A DNA stretch of 64,000 nucleotides from Thozetella sp. PMI_491 (Eukaryota > Ascomycota > Sordariomycetes > Chaetosphaeriales > Chaetosphaeriaceae): assembly GCA_021432635.1 (NCBI GenBank), contig MU270027.1, positions 1,125,459-1,189,458 on the forward strand, given 5' to 3'. Positions 22,985 to 34,660 of the stretch are shown here, in pieces (within the stretch, counting starts at the first letter, position 1; each line of letters starts with the position of its first letter). Made by a program: the position numbers and the translations under genes. A model generated the notes under the pieces. That model was not told the DNA's origin, did no database searches, and saw only the letters and a program-made list of their open reading frames with translations.

Positions 22985-25900
22985 ATGGCGTCGCGTCGAG
23001 AAGGGTCCTTCCTCTCCACGGCGTTGCTCGTCGTCGCCAATGCGCTGGTCCCCGCCGCGATCCTGACCTTTGCAACCGGCTTCTTCCCCTACAAACCCTT
23101 CCTTCCCGGTCTTGCGCAGTACGATGCCGTGACTGGGTATGGACCGCCGGTGCCGGCAAAGTTCGACAAGCTCGTCTTCATGCTTGTCGATGCGCTCCGC
23201 AGGTATGCCCCACCTCGCCAGCTCGAACACGTTGGCTCTGTGAATTAATGCTTTGGGCCACAGCGACTTTGTGTATTCTGCGAACAGCGGGTTCAGCTTC
23301 ACCCAATCGTGAGTCGACAGAGTTGTTGCGTGGTGCTGGATAGTTAGTCCGGAGCTAACCTCTGCGTCAGCTTGATTCGCGATGGTGCTGCTCTGCCCTT
23401 CACGGCGCATGCCACCTCCCCTACGGTCACCATGCCGCGGCTGAAGGCCATCACCACCGGCTCGATCCCTTCGTTCCTCGACGTAATCCTGAACCTCGAC
23501 GAGACCGACGAGACCTCCACACTGGCCTCGCAGGACACATGGCTGGCGCAAATGAAGGCCAAGGGGACTGGCCAACTGCTCTTATACGGGGACGACACTT
23601 GGCTCAAACTCTTTCCGGATACCTTCGATCGGGCGGATGGGACAACGAGCTTCTTCGTGGCGGTACGATGACCCTCAATGTGCCGCAAGGAAGGAGAGTA
23701 AAGGAAAAAGGCGGCCATGCGCTGACCGCCACACAGGACTTCACCGAAGTGGACAACAATGTCACGAGGCATGTTGCGGACGAGCTAAGGAACGATGATT
23801 GGAATACCATGGTGCTTCACTACCTCGGGCTGGATCACATCGGGCATAAGGGAGGGCCCCGGAGGCAAGCTAAACCGCACTGTTCCTACCAAACGGCGGG
23901 CTGCTGACTTGGCCAAAGCTCGAATATGATTCCGAAGCAGCATGAGATGGACGGGATTGTGAAGCAAATCTACAGCGCTTTGGAGTCCGAGAAGCACCTG
24001 CAGGACACCCTCTTCGTTCTCATCGGCGACCATGGCATGAACGATGCTGGCAATCATGGTGCATCGTCACCAGGGGAGACTTCGCCTGCCCTGGTATTCA
24101 TGTCGCCGAAGTTGAAGGGCGTCCTGGAACCACTGAACGCCCCACTCCCAGAAGCAGAAGACTTCCAGTATTACTCGACGATTGAGCAGTCGGATCTTGC
24201 TCCAACCTTGGGGGCTCTCTTAGGATTCCCCGCCCCGAAGAACAACCTCGGCGCTCTTATTGCGGAGTTCCTCCCGTTCTGGCCAGATAGTAAGCTCGCG
24301 CCGGCACGCGTATGCAATGACTTCATATGCTAACACCCACATTAGAGAAGCAGCAAGCCCAGATCCTGATGCGCAATGCCCATCAAATCCTCGGGATTGT
24401 TACCGCGGCCTTTGGGGAAGAGCTCTTCCTAGAGAGCGCAGGAGACGATGTCTGTTCCAACATTGGGAGCGATATTCAGGAGCTGGCCTGCGAGTGGCGT
24501 GGCATCCGGGCGACAGCCAAGACTATTCTCTCAGCCGATGAGTTAGATCCCCAATGGGCGCAAGCTACGATCAAGGTAAGCTGCACCCATTCGTCCCCAA
24601 AATCTCCAGCTGACCCTATCTGCTAGTGGCTCCGCAAAGCGCAAGGCCTGATGAGCAACATGGCGAGTAATTACGACATGCCAAGGCTATTCTTTGGGCA
24701 GGGTATTGCCTTGGCTGCTATCATCTGCGCTATGATCGGAACGTACCTATCCACGCCGGATTCAGCAGCCTCGTTCCTTCCCTTCGCCGTCATCACGGTA
24801 GCATACGGCATCATGATGTTTGCCAGCAGTTACGTGGAAGAAGAACACCACTTTTGGTATTGGACAACAGCGGGGTGGCTTGGTCTCATTACCTTCAGAG
24901 GGTTCAACGGGTAGGCATCTGGAACCAACCGCTCGCGCGCCGCCCAAAGCTGACCCTGGCGCAGCAAAATATCGTCTAGGACTAGTCATATCCAGGCCGC
25001 TGTACTCGCGGCCGCGACTTTTCGTGTGGTCAGAGGCTGGAACCAGACCGGGCAGAAATTCGCAGGAGAGCCCGACATCGTCAAGATCTTCCTGCACGCG
25101 GAGCCCGTCGTCCTCTGGATTCTGGTCAGCGCCACTTACCTATGGATTCACCGAGAAGTGGTTCACGGGTTTAGTGGTCTTATGACTGCCATCAACGTCG
25201 CAGGCAGCACAGGACTAGTGCTCGCAGCATATACCTTCAAGCTAGCATTTACCAATGAAGACGCCCCGGAGCTGGTTGTCGGCTTCGCAAAGAACATTGC
25301 CGAGGTCACGGCGGGCCCGTCTCTGCTCTCCCGCGCCAGGGCAGTCTTCATCGGTCTTAGCCTGGCTACCCTGATCATTCTCTACTTCATCTTTACCAAA
25401 AACCGAGTGTCTATCAAGTCTTCCGGTATGCGTATCCCACGCTCGCGGTCTCGTTTGTATGCTCTGCTAACCGGCGGCATTGCCAGCCATCAACACTCTG
25501 CACCACGTCTACACGCTGCTAGCCGTGACGCAGTCCCGCGCCACCAACATCCCCCTCTTCCTCCTCTTCAACATCCTGCTCAAATTTATCGAATCGCAGG
25601 ACCTGAGCCTGGTCGAGCTCTCCACAACTTCCCTCCTCCTGCAGTTCGCGTCCTTCTTTGCCTTCGGCGGGTCCAATGCCATCTCGTCGGTTGACCTATC
25701 GAGCGCCTACAATGGCATCGCCAACTTCAACGTCGGTGCCGTGGGAGTCCTGACCTTCATTAGCAACTGGGCCGCGCCCATCTACTGGGTGTCGGCGACC
25801 AACCTGCTTCTCGTGCGCAAGCACAAGGCAGGGCAACGTGGCGTCTTCAAGGCGCATGTTGCGGTGCTGACCGTGTTTGCGGCCGCTAGCGTGGCTGCCG

Positions 25901-26055
25901 TGATGGTGGCTTGCACGGTATTGAGGACGCACCTGTTTATATGGACAGTGTTCTCCCCGAAGTATCTATACTCCATGGGATGGACTCTCGGCCAACATCT
26001 GCTTGTCAATGTTGGCGTTGGTGGCCTCTTATTCTGGCTAGGATTGTCCCAGTGA
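22985..26055 (+). CDS. LAS21: GPI ethanolamine-phosphate transferase 2
   Basis: Las21/Gpi7 adds ethanolamine phosphate to the second mannose of GPI anchors in the ER, which matters for cell-wall proteins. Nine exons (22985-23202, 23264-23308, 23371-23662, 23737-23864, 23919-24289, 24346-24575, 24627-24910, 24980-25425, 25487-26055) join to 860 aa. Residues about 11-33 are a signal anchor. The lumenal alkaline-phosphatase-like domain shows KLVFMLVDALRSDFVY, the catalytic-Thr block HATSPTVTMPRLKAITTGS, HYLGLDHIGHKGGPR and LFVLIGDHGMNDAGNHGASS. The C-terminal half is a multi-span membrane domain with the family motif RGWNQTGQKFAGEPDI. Intron 4 (23865-23918) is GC-AG. The gene looks intact. Confidence 0.95.
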
Positions 26056-26277
26056 ATTATTGAGATACCCCAAATCATCTCATCAAACGGCCATTCGATA
26101 GAGTCGATAAAGCCATAATGTCTATGGCGGCATCTTCATGGGCGCGCGCTGGTTGAAGTGATTGTTCAATTGCGTCCATTGTGTACCAAATAGAATCCTT
26201 CCCGGTCTCATAGAATAAAACAAGCATGCCCGCGCAGGAACCACCCAGCCAATACATCAATCATTACATGTAGGTCA

Positions 26278-29200
26278 TTAAGCTTCTTCGTCCGTGAGCA
26301 GGTCGTCCACCAGAGAGTCATCTTCTCGCTTGCGGACCACAGTCGTATCCGGGGTATTCCCCTCGTCCTCGTCTTCTTCCTTGATGTCGGCCTCGAGGAC
26401 AACCGTCTTGTCCTCGACGACCGTCCGGTCTTCCACACCAACCGAAGTGGCCCGGCTAGTGCTCCGCCGGAAGTTGTTGCCTTCAGCGGCGTCCAGGTTG
26501 TTGACGATCTTGCCAAGGCTGACGTGGATCTTGTAGAGGGCGTTCCGGCCAGTGGCATCTGTAAGAAGCTGGCTGTCCACCGCCTCGGAGACCTCGGTGT
26601 ATAGCTCCCGGGTTTTCTCCTCCGAAGAGGCCGGCGAAACGTACAGCTTACCGAGCAGAGGGGCAATTACCTTCTTCTCTTCTTCTGTAGACTTGTCAGA
26701 ATCCCAACTAATAGGGGGGCGGGTTAAAAGGTATCCTTACTGCTGAGGTTGCTGTCAAGCTTCTCCAGAATATCTCTCGCGAAGTCCAAGTGCACGTCTC
26801 CGTTGACGTTCTTCTTCTCAGCATCCATAGAGAGATCAGCCAAGTAGCACTTGCGCGGGTCGGTCCAGTCGACCAAGCAGGCGCCGATGGTGCTAAGACT
26901 AACCATCTCGTCTTCCACATCGGCATCGTCGTCATCCAGCCCCTCGCGCACGTTGTACAACGTGTGGAGCGCATCGAGAGCCACAGAGCGCATGAGATCC
27001 TGATTCTCGGCGCGCGAGTAGCAGAAGACGGGCAAGAAGTAGTTGAGCGCCTGGCGCACGCTCTGATTCTCAGCGCTGGCGGGCTCGAAGTAGGCAACGA
27101 CTAGTGTCTTGAGGAGCTCGGCGGAGACGTCCCGGTCCGTCACGACGCGGCCGAGCAAGAGCTTGGAGACGGCGACGGTGGCGGCGGCTTGCACCTCGGG
27201 GGACTTGGCGCCGAAGCGGAGCGCCTTGACGTAGACCTTGAGGAGGGCCTGGTTGGACGAAAGAAGCTGTGCACCATGGACGTTGAGGATGTCGGTCAGA
27301 ATGTGGAGTGCCGTAATCTGCAGCGCTGTGTGGCCCTTGCTGAAGAAATGCATAAACAAGGTCAGATTCTCCTCGGCCAAGGACCTATCCAGCAGCGAGC
27401 AGAGACCTAGGCACACCAGTCCCCTCTCGCGGACAGGCGCCTCGTGGCTGCGAACAGCCGGAACCACCAAGTTGTTGAGCATAGACACCAGGTGGTCGTT
27501 CCGTTGCAGATCCCCGGCGACATTGGTGAGCATGCACTGTACAATATGCAAGCACTTCATGTTGATGACGATCTCCTTGACGGCCTTCCTAGCGGCCTCT
27601 TCCTCGGAGAGCTCGGGGGTCTTGCTCTTGTTGCTCTTGGTGGGTGTCGTGTCGCCGCTGACCTCCGAGCGGGCTGAGTGGAAGCTCTCGTCATCCCCGT
27701 CGCTGGGCAGGTCGTCGACGATGGTGTCGTGGACGTCGGCGACGGCTTCGAGGACGATACTGCAGAATTCTTTCTCGCCGGAAGCATCGGGCGCGCAGAT
27801 GTCGCGGAGAACATCAACGGTGAGCTTGGTCACCTCGTCGGGCAGCTCGGGGATCGACAGGGTCTGGCGGAGCAGGGAGAACATCTTACGGCGCCCGACC
27901 TCGTCGGAGTAGTCGAGGCTCAGAGCAATGTGCAAAATCTGTTCAACAATGAACTCTTGCTCCACAGTGTCTTCCTCTTCCTCTTCCTCATCATCGACCT
28001 CCTGCTCCTCAAGCCTCTTGATGGCGTCAATCAGGACCTTGATGTAGCGTTCCAGGTAGAACGCCACCTTGGTGACCTCGGGGAGCTTCTCCTCGAGCAG
28101 CGCCTCGTACCTTCCGTTACCCTCGCTGCGGCAAAAGTCATTGAAGCTTCGTGCGGTGAAGACGGACTCGGCGCTGAGCGTCTCCCAGAAGTTGTCATCG
28201 AACGAGACAGCCTCGCGGTAGTCGGGGCGACCCTCCCAGAAGCCCTTCATGGCCTCGAGCGCAACACCATTCTCCACGCCAGAGTTGACCACGTCAATAC
28301 GCTCTAGGAGCTCGAGAAGGGCGTCGAAGCTAGGGGGAGACACCTCCTGGGGCTGGCCGTCCGTCGGAGGAGGGGTCCCGGCGCAGTCTTCGATCCACCT
28401 CTCGCGGAAGAGCCGACCGGCAGCCTTACGCACGGTCTCGTCTCTATCGCGCAGGCCCCAACGGAGCAGCTTCTCCCTCATAGAGAGCGAGAGGTGACGG
28501 AAGTCGCCGAGAGCGGGGAGGAGGCGCGAATAGACAGCCCTACGCGTCTGGGCGTCCTGGTCCCGTGCTCGTTCCAAGAGGAAGGGCAACGTGTTGGAAA
28601 GAATTGGGAGGTTGACGAGGAGTGACCTTCGAACGTCGGCGCTCGGGTCATTTTGCAAAACTTCCAGGAGCTTCTCGAGCAGCCCGGTCGCGCCTCCGTC
28701 GCCTCCGTCACTGTCCTCCGAGTTCTGCTCAGCTTCGATCTGGTTTCCGGCAAGGCGGCCGAGCCCAAGGACGGCCTGGGCGCGAACCATGGCCTCCTTG
28801 TCGCGGATCCTCTTGAGGAGGCCAGAGCGCAGCTGCTGGAACAGATCATCGTCGATCGCGTCCAGTGAGTTGATGATGTGGGAGATGAGCTGGGTCGACC
28901 GGTAGCGCACAAACTTGTCCTTGGCACCGAGCAGCGGGAGTACATTCTCCATCAAGTGCGCCGTCAGCCTCGTTCCGGGGGTCTCGGGCATGGTGCTGGC
29001 ATCCTCGTCGACCTCACCCATGACCTCGTTGTCCTTGTCGATAGCGTGGCGTAGAAACAGGCCGATGAACTTGACTGTCTTCTCGCCCACGCCCTCGCTC
29101 TTCTTGACGGGCATGACCCGGAGCACGCACCGCACGAACTCGGTGTTGAAGTCATCCTCATCAAAGTCCGAAGCGGCCGATTTTGTCGCGCTGGTCGGCT

Positions 29201-29459
29201 CGTAGCAGCAGGCCTCCTGCACCTTGCGCAGCGTCACGGCCAGCTTGCGATGCGAGGCCGTGGTCCGCTGCGCGTCGCGGAACACAGACGCCACCTGGGT
29301 GCGAAGTGCGTTGTCTGGTGTCTCGGTGGGAATGTCGAGGTTGGCAGAGGAGGCGCGCGAGGCCGTCGAGGCGCGCGGGTTGAAGCTCGCGACCGACGAC
29401 TTGTGCGACATGGCCGCCGTCGAGGTTCGCGAGGACCTCATCGAGGTGCGAGCCGGCAT
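26278..29459 (-). CDS. YCG1: Condensin complex subunit 3 (Ycg1/Cnd3)
   Basis: This HEAT-repeat subunit of condensin binds the kleisin and DNA and is needed for mitotic chromosome compaction. Exon 1 (29459-26741) and exon 2 (26684-26278) join to 1041 aa. HEAT-type helices include LTAHLMENVLPLLGAKDKFVR, VRAQAVLGLGRLAGNQIEAEQ and ADVRRSLLVNLPIL; the Cnd3 C-terminal domain is visible in KCLHIVQCMLTNVAGDLQ, VRERGLVCLGLCSLLDRSLA and VRQALNYFLPVFCYSRAENQ. Acidic loops (EEEEEEDTVEQ, SDGDDES) and a charged C-terminal tail follow. The small intron (26740-26685, 56 nt) was placed using the CTGAC branch site; a nearer AG at 26709 breaks the frame. The gene shares a 454-bp divergent promoter with Nop4. 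Confidence 0.94.
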
Positions 29460-29913
29460 CTTGAACGTGTTTCAATGCAGTTGTTCTCCCGATTTTGGGT
29501 GGAAGCCTGTGGGTTAGTTTGGCTGAAAGATACTTGGGTAGGAGATTCCGTAGGTGGGAAAGGGAGGGGGTAATCAAGAAACCAACTAATTACAGGACGT
29601 ACATTTAGACGCGGGTCGGTTTGTTTACTTTGGGTGCAGAAAGAAAACATTACATAACATACTTCCGATTAGCGTTAGCGGGCAACTCCTTATCTTATCG
29701 CGCTCGCCACACCCTGGTACCTTTTCTACTCGTCCCGCACTGCCCCACTAAAAAAATGTTCGACTCTTTAGAAGCTCGGAAGGTAGTTCACGCAAAACCT
29801 TTCCACCTCCTGAGAAAATCACGGCTTGAGTGTTCGGATTACCAGAGCATCTGTCGAGGAGGCCTCACTACCTATCGACTCATTAGCACTGCTACGGCAG
29901 CTTCCCATTCGTC
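29460..29913. promoter_or_regulatory. 454-bp divergent promoter, Ycg1/Nop4
   Basis: The two start codons are 454 bp apart on opposite strands, so both promoters must share this stretch. On the Nop4 side an upstream ATG at 29757 opens a 67-codon frame that ends at 29959, overlapping the Nop4 start in another frame. If it lies in the mRNA it would lower Nop4 translation. Confidence 0.6.
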
Positions 29914-32172
29914 ATGGGGTCCAAAAAGCGCGAGCGCGAGGCCGCAGAAGCCGCAGTAGAAGCTGCAGTCGAGGACAATGATACTCCGAACCCTCCAAGC
30001 AAGAAGACTCGGGTTGAGACAAACCGATCTCTGTTCGTCCGCGGACTTGCCCCTTCCATCACCTCGTCGGACTCGCTCACAGAGTTCTTTTCCCAACACT
30101 TCCCCGTGAAGCACGCCACAGTCGTCGCAGGCAGGGGCTACGGCTTCGTCACCTTTACTGACGCCGATGACTGCCTGGAGGCTAAGCAAAAGCTCAACAA
30201 CGAGCTCCTCGGAGGTCGCCGTATCAAACTCGACATTGCTGAAGCCCGGAACCGGGATACCAAGAAGGGTAGCACCGTCGCCTCCAAGGCTGCTGAGCAG
30301 AAGCGCCAGCGAGAGGAGGCTCTTGAAGAAGCTCGGAAACCACCCAAACTCATCATCCGAAACTTACCATGGAGCATCAAGACAGATAAAGACCTATCTA
30401 CCCTGTTCCAAAGTTTCGGGAAGGTCAGATTTGCAGATCTTCCCCAGTCAAAGGGCAAGCTCTCCGGGTTTGGTTTCGTCACTCTGCGCGGCCGAAAGAA
30501 TGCCGAGAAGGCCTTGGAGTCCCTAAACGGCACAGTGGTTGATGGGCGCACGATTGCTGTTGACTGGGCTGTCGACAAGAAGACGTGGGAGAAGGGCCAG
30601 GTAGAAAACCAAGAGCCGACTGATGCCGCGCCTGAGTCCGCCGGCGACAAGACTTCAAAGAAGAAGTCAAAGTTGTCGAAGAAAACCGAGGCGGATGCGG
30701 CTAGCAAGGAAGACGGGGAAATGAACGAGGAAGATGCCGACCTCGCAAACTTCATGAAGAATCACATGCAAAATATGGAAGACGAAGATGAAGATGCCAG
30801 TGACTCCGAAGGTGGTGCATCGGCTGGTAAGGATGACAAGGACGACAAGGACGACATGGGAGACGATGGCGATGACCTGGAAGACGATGAAGCTGAGGCT
30901 GAGGAGGAGCAGACGCCAAAGCGGACTACAGACAACTCGACAACACTCTTCATCCGCAATCTTCCGTATACGACCACGGACGAGCAACTCAAAGCCCACT
31001 TCAACCAATTTGGAGCCGTGCGCTATTCTCGCGTGGTGATGGATCGTGCTACGGATCGGCCGGCCGGTACCGGTTTCGTCTGCTTCTTCAACTCGGATGA
31101 CTCTAAGGCCTGCTTACGAAATGCACCTGTTCACAAGCCCACTACGACACTCGCTAAACAGTCGGTCTTGCAAGACGAGACTGTTGATAAGGATGGCAGG
31201 TACACGCTTGACGGGCGCGTCTTGCAAGTTGCCCAGGCTGTGGACAAGGCGGAGGCTACTCGTCTGGCAGAGCTAGGTCCGGGAGGCAAGAAGTCCCAGG
31301 ACAAGGATAAGAGGAGACTCTACCTGCTTTCTGAGGGTACCATACCAAGCAGCTCGCCTCTGTTCAAGCTGCTCGGCCCGGCCGAAGTCAAGCTACGAGA
31401 GCAGAGTGCCATCCAGAGGAAGAAGCTAATTCAATCAAACCCGAGCCTTCACCTGAGTCTGACACGGCTTGCCCTACGTAACATTCCACACAATGTGGAC
31501 TCGAAGGCGCTGAAGGCTCTCGCCCGTGAGGCTGTCGTTGGATTCGCCAAGGACGTCAAGGAAGGCCGCCGTCAGCCTTTGTCCAAAGAGGAGATTGCAA
31601 GATGTCGCCAACAGGACAAGGAGAATGAGCATCTCCGGAAACTCAAGGGCAAAGGTGTGGTCCGCCAGGCCAAGGTCGTCTTTGAGAGCAAAGAAGGCTC
31701 CAAGGTTGCGGAAGACACCGGGGTTGGCAAGAGCCGTGGCTACGGCTTCATCGAGTACTCGTCTCACCGGTGGGCGCTTATGGGCTTGCGATGGCTGAAC
31801 GGACACGCACTCACAAACGACGCCGGGAAGACTCTCCGACTCATTGTTGAGTTCGCTATTGAGAATGCCAACGTCGTGCAGAGGAGACGGGTATTGGAGG
31901 AAAAGACCCGAGAGAGGCAACCCGGCCCCGGAGGTAAGGAGGGTTCTGCCCAAGGCAGCAGAGCTCAGCCTGATGGTAAGAGCAAAGACCCGAAGAAGTT
32001 TGTGAAAGGCAGGAGAGGGGGCAAAGGGAAGGAGCAGGAGGAACCGAAGGCCGAGGTCGAGGCGGACACCAAGGCTGGCCGCAAAGACGCCAAACTCGCC
32101 ATGAGAACCAAGATCATCGTGAGAAAGCGGATGGTGCGCAAGAAGAAGGCCGCAGCACGGAAAGGGAAATAA
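29914..32172 (+). CDS. NOP4: Nucleolar ribosome-assembly factor Nop4 (RBM28 type)
   Basis: Nop4 binds early pre-60S particles in the nucleolus and is needed for 27S pre-rRNA processing. It is intronless, 752 aa. Four RNA-recognition motifs are seen: residues about 39-110 (RNP2 SLFVRGL, RNP1 RGYGFVTF), 145-220 (KLIIRNL, SGFGFVTL), 344-440 (TLFIRNL, GTGFVCFF) and a divergent one at about 518-650 (LALRNI, SRGYGFIEY). A Lys-rich linker and an acidic run with DDKDDKDDMGDDGDD separate RRM2 and RRM3. The C-terminus is strongly basic (RTKIIVRKRMVRKKKAAARKGK), fitting nucleolar retention. The arrangement of four RRMs with an acidic middle matches Nop4/RBM28 rather than Mrd1. Confidence 0.93.
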   Translation: MGSKKREREAAEAAVEAAVEDNDTPNPPSKKTRVETNRSLFVRGLAPSITSSDSLTEFFSQHFPVKHATVVAGRGYGFVTFTDADDCLEAKQKLNNELLGGRRIKLDIAEARNRDTKKGSTVASKAAEQKRQREEALEEARKPPKLIIRNLPWSIKTDKDLSTLFQSFGKVRFADLPQSKGKLSGFGFVTLRGRKNAEKALESLNGTVVDGRTIAVDWAVDKKTWEKGQVENQEPTDAAPESAGDKTSKKKSKLSKKTEADAASKEDGEMNEEDADLANFMKNHMQNMEDEDEDASDSEGGASAGKDDKDDKDDMGDDGDDLEDDEAEAEEEQTPKRTTDNSTTLFIRNLPYTTTDEQLKAHFNQFGAVRYSRVVMDRATDRPAGTGFVCFFNSDDSKACLRNAPVHKPTTTLAKQSVLQDETVDKDGRYTLDGRVLQVAQAVDKAEATRLAELGPGGKKSQDKDKRRLYLLSEGTIPSSSPLFKLLGPAEVKLREQSAIQRKKLIQSNPSLHLSLTRLALRNIPHNVDSKALKALAREAVVGFAKDVKEGRRQPLSKEEIARCRQQDKENEHLRKLKGKGVVRQAKVVFESKEGSKVAEDTGVGKSRGYGFIEYSSHRWALMGLRWLNGHALTNDAGKTLRLIVEFAIENANVVQRRRVLEEKTRERQPGPGGKEGSAQGSRAQPDGKSKDPKKFVKGRRGGKGKEQEEPKAEVEADTKAGRKDAKLAMRTKIIVRKRMVRKKKAAARKGK

Positions 32173-32702
32173 TGACGGTAGCTCAATAGCTCTAACGGCC
32201 ATGGCTAGCGAATGGGTGGGAGAAAGGTTACATGCGGGTACTGTACGTACTGTATGCATGAGATGTTCTAGTCTCGTTCGCGGTAGCACCAGGCAATTAA
32301 AACGTTTTGACGGGCCGACGCCTGACTAGTATCAACGAAGGGGAAAAAAAAAAAAAAAAGTACCCGCCTCCGCCCTCCCCCTTCCTGCCGGGGAAGGTAC
32401 GGTAGTGCTATTCTAGCCCGCGAAACCGGACATCCAATGTCGATAGTGCTGTGTCATGTAGCTGTCAATTGAGGCTAGGGGCGGCCACGGTCTGACGCCG
32501 TGTGCACGAGCTGCGCGTCTAGTGTCAGATCCGGACTTGAGGGGTCTGAGCCGCCCAATCAGTCAAGACCTCAGCACCTGAACCTTCTCTTCACATTCCT
32601 CTCGTCCCCGCCATCCTAGAGCTTCTGCTCTCTGCCCTGCATTCCTTCGATGAATACCCGGCGTTCCAGAAGCATTCTTGACCAGTATAATTGTCGATCC
32701 TG
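32173..32702. other. Region between Nop4 and the ferroportin-like gene
   Basis: 530 nt in tandem orientation. A 16-A run at 32344-32359 lies about 170 nt after the Nop4 stop codon and may belong to its 3' end region. The rest is probably the promoter of the next gene; no other feature stands out. Confidence 0.6.
32344..32359. repeat. Poly-A tract, 16 nt
   Basis: Homopolymeric A run downstream of Nop4. It is long for a GC-rich genome and could exclude nucleosomes before the ferroportin-like gene about 340 nt further on. Confidence 0.85.
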
Positions 32703-34660
32703 ATGCCCATGGCCGACGACCATGTAAGCGCTGGCTCCGTGACCAGCGAAGAGACATCGCCGTTGGTCCCTCATGAGGTAAATTCGCTCCCTACCAATCA
32801 ACTTGTGCTCCCCTCCCTTCGAAGACAACGGCTGACGAATGCTCGGGCCGTCCTTGCCACAGCACGACGAAGAGGAATTCGAGATCCGCAAGGGTCTCCT
32901 CTGGCGTCTCTACATATCGCACTTCCTTTCAACATGGAACATGCGGAGCTATGAGTTCACCGTGGTCAGTTTGCTCGAACGCTAGGAGCCCAGAAACCGT
33001 CCCAGAAACCGTCCTAGAAACCGGGGTGCCCCCTCTTCCCCAGCTCGGGTAACCCCGTAAGATGACCGTCGCGTGACTGACTTGGCTCATTGTATCACCC
33101 GAATAGATCCTCCTATTCGCCGAGGCATACCCAGAAAGCTTACTAGCCACTTCCCTAAGGTACGCGGCAAACATCGACGGGGAAGCCCGCCCTCGCTGGG
33201 GAATAACCCTCACTGACCTTGAGCAAAAGGGGCGTCGTCACCAATGGCGCAACCTTTCTCTTCTCGCCGGCGATCGGAGCCTGGGTTGACCGCAATGCCT
33301 CACGCTTCTATACCATGAAGATCACCATCGCCCTTCAGCGTGCATGTATCATTCTCGGATGCGTCCTGTGGATCGTGCTCTTTGTGACACCGCTTCACGG
33401 AACCTCCCGCCCCGACGGCCAGGCACTCGGGGAACCCTCTTCCGTCCCGTCCGATGGGGCGGGCAAACTGGTCAAGAGCTCCATCATCGCGGTGCTGATA
33501 TGCTTTGGAATCATCGAGCGCATGTGTGCGGTCGGCAACACGCTCGTCATGGAGCGCGACTGGGTGCCGACCATCGCGTCCGAGGTATCGCACCCGCCGC
33601 TGCACCAACTCAACGCCATCATGCGCCGCATCGATCTGATTTCCAAGATTCTGGCCCCGGTGTTCGTCTCGGTCATCGAAGTAGGGACGAGCCCCGCCAC
33701 GCTCGCGCTCATCACCGCCTTGCTGAACGCTGCGACTGTGGGGGTTGAACTGATGACAGCGAAGAGCGCGTGGGACAAGTGCCATGCGCTCAAGCTGGCG
33801 CGTGAGCCTAAGGATAACCTCGAGAACGATGCTGCGTTGTCTGGGGAAGTCCCCGAGGACGGAGTGGTGGAGATTGTCGAGCCAGAGGCAGAGAGGAAGG
33901 GTTTCGCCCTCTACTTTAGCAGCGAGGCGTGTCTAGGTACGCCGCTCCGACCTCCCTATTTGGTCTTACAAAGTTCTTGCCAATCTGTCTGGAGATGGTA
34001 TGCTGATGAATATGATGTGATGCAGCGTCGTTGTCTGCGGCGCTACAGTCCTTCTCCGTTCTGTCGCTCTCTGGGCCTATGACAACGTACCTACTCACCA
34101 GGAACTATTCTCTCCCCATCATCACCACAGCGCGCACATCTATCTCTGTCATCGAGATCGGTTCGACGTTCATCTTCCCCCTTGCCGCCAATTTTTTGAG
34201 ACGTCACCCCGTGCCGTTTCTACCAGACCCCATGGCTGTGCTCGGCGTCTCTGGCGTCACCTTCCAGTTGGCCTTGCTTGTACCTTGCTTCATCGCCTTG
34301 CTCCGTGTTCCGCTTGGCATTGAAAACCCGGCGGAGGCCTACCCGGGGTTGACGATCATCGTCTTCGTGTTCTTGGGGTTGAGCAGACTAGGCCATTGGA
34401 CCCACAACATCGCCGTGCAACAGATTGTCCAGACCAAAGTGCCTGTTGCACACCGCGTGGGCTTCTCGGGTGTCGAGATGACGTTTGTCTCCGGGGCCGA
34501 GATCGGGCGGTGGGCGTCGACAGCCATCTGGCACAAGAAGGACCAGTTCGAGGGGGTGGCATTGGCGGGACTCATGAGCGTCGTCCTCATCTGGGCCTTG
34601 TTTGTTGCATGGGTCGCATTGGCAAGGAAGAGGAGGGGTCATGCATACACGGCGATCTGA
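32703..34660 (+). CDS. Ferroportin-family (SLC40) iron exporter homologue
   Basis: Ferroportins export Fe2+ across membranes. Exons 32703-32777, 32863-32964, 33107-33159, 33224-33936 and 34026-34660 join to 525 aa. The N-terminal signature LYISHFLSTWNMRSYEF is that of the FPN1 family, followed by about ten to twelve hydrophobic segments (for example SSIIAVLICFGIIERMCAVGN, VLGVSGVTFQLALLVPCFIALL, GLMSVVLIWALFVAWVALA). The middle has KRGVVTNGATFLFSPAIGAWVDRNASRFYT and VMERDWVPTIA, also family-typical. A hydrophilic acidic loop (NDAALSGEVPEDGVVEIVEPEAE) precedes the second half. ATG 32703 (MPMADDHV) was taken; 32709 is a second in-frame ATG. Intron 2 contains a three-fold 12-nt repeat. In fungi the membrane used (vacuole or plasma membrane) is unknown to me. 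Confidence 0.9.
32989..33024. repeat. Three-copy 12-nt tandem repeat in an intron
   Basis: CCCAGAAACCGT occurs twice exactly and a third time with two changes (CCTAGAAACCGG), inside intron 2 of the ferroportin-like gene, which at 142 nt is longer than most introns here. Confidence 0.85.

Noticed and set aside
26685-26740. Acceptor at 26709-26708 for the condensin intron
   Set aside because: It would put the C-terminal domain out of frame; the acceptor after CTGACAAGTCTACAG keeps the frame and has a proper branch site.
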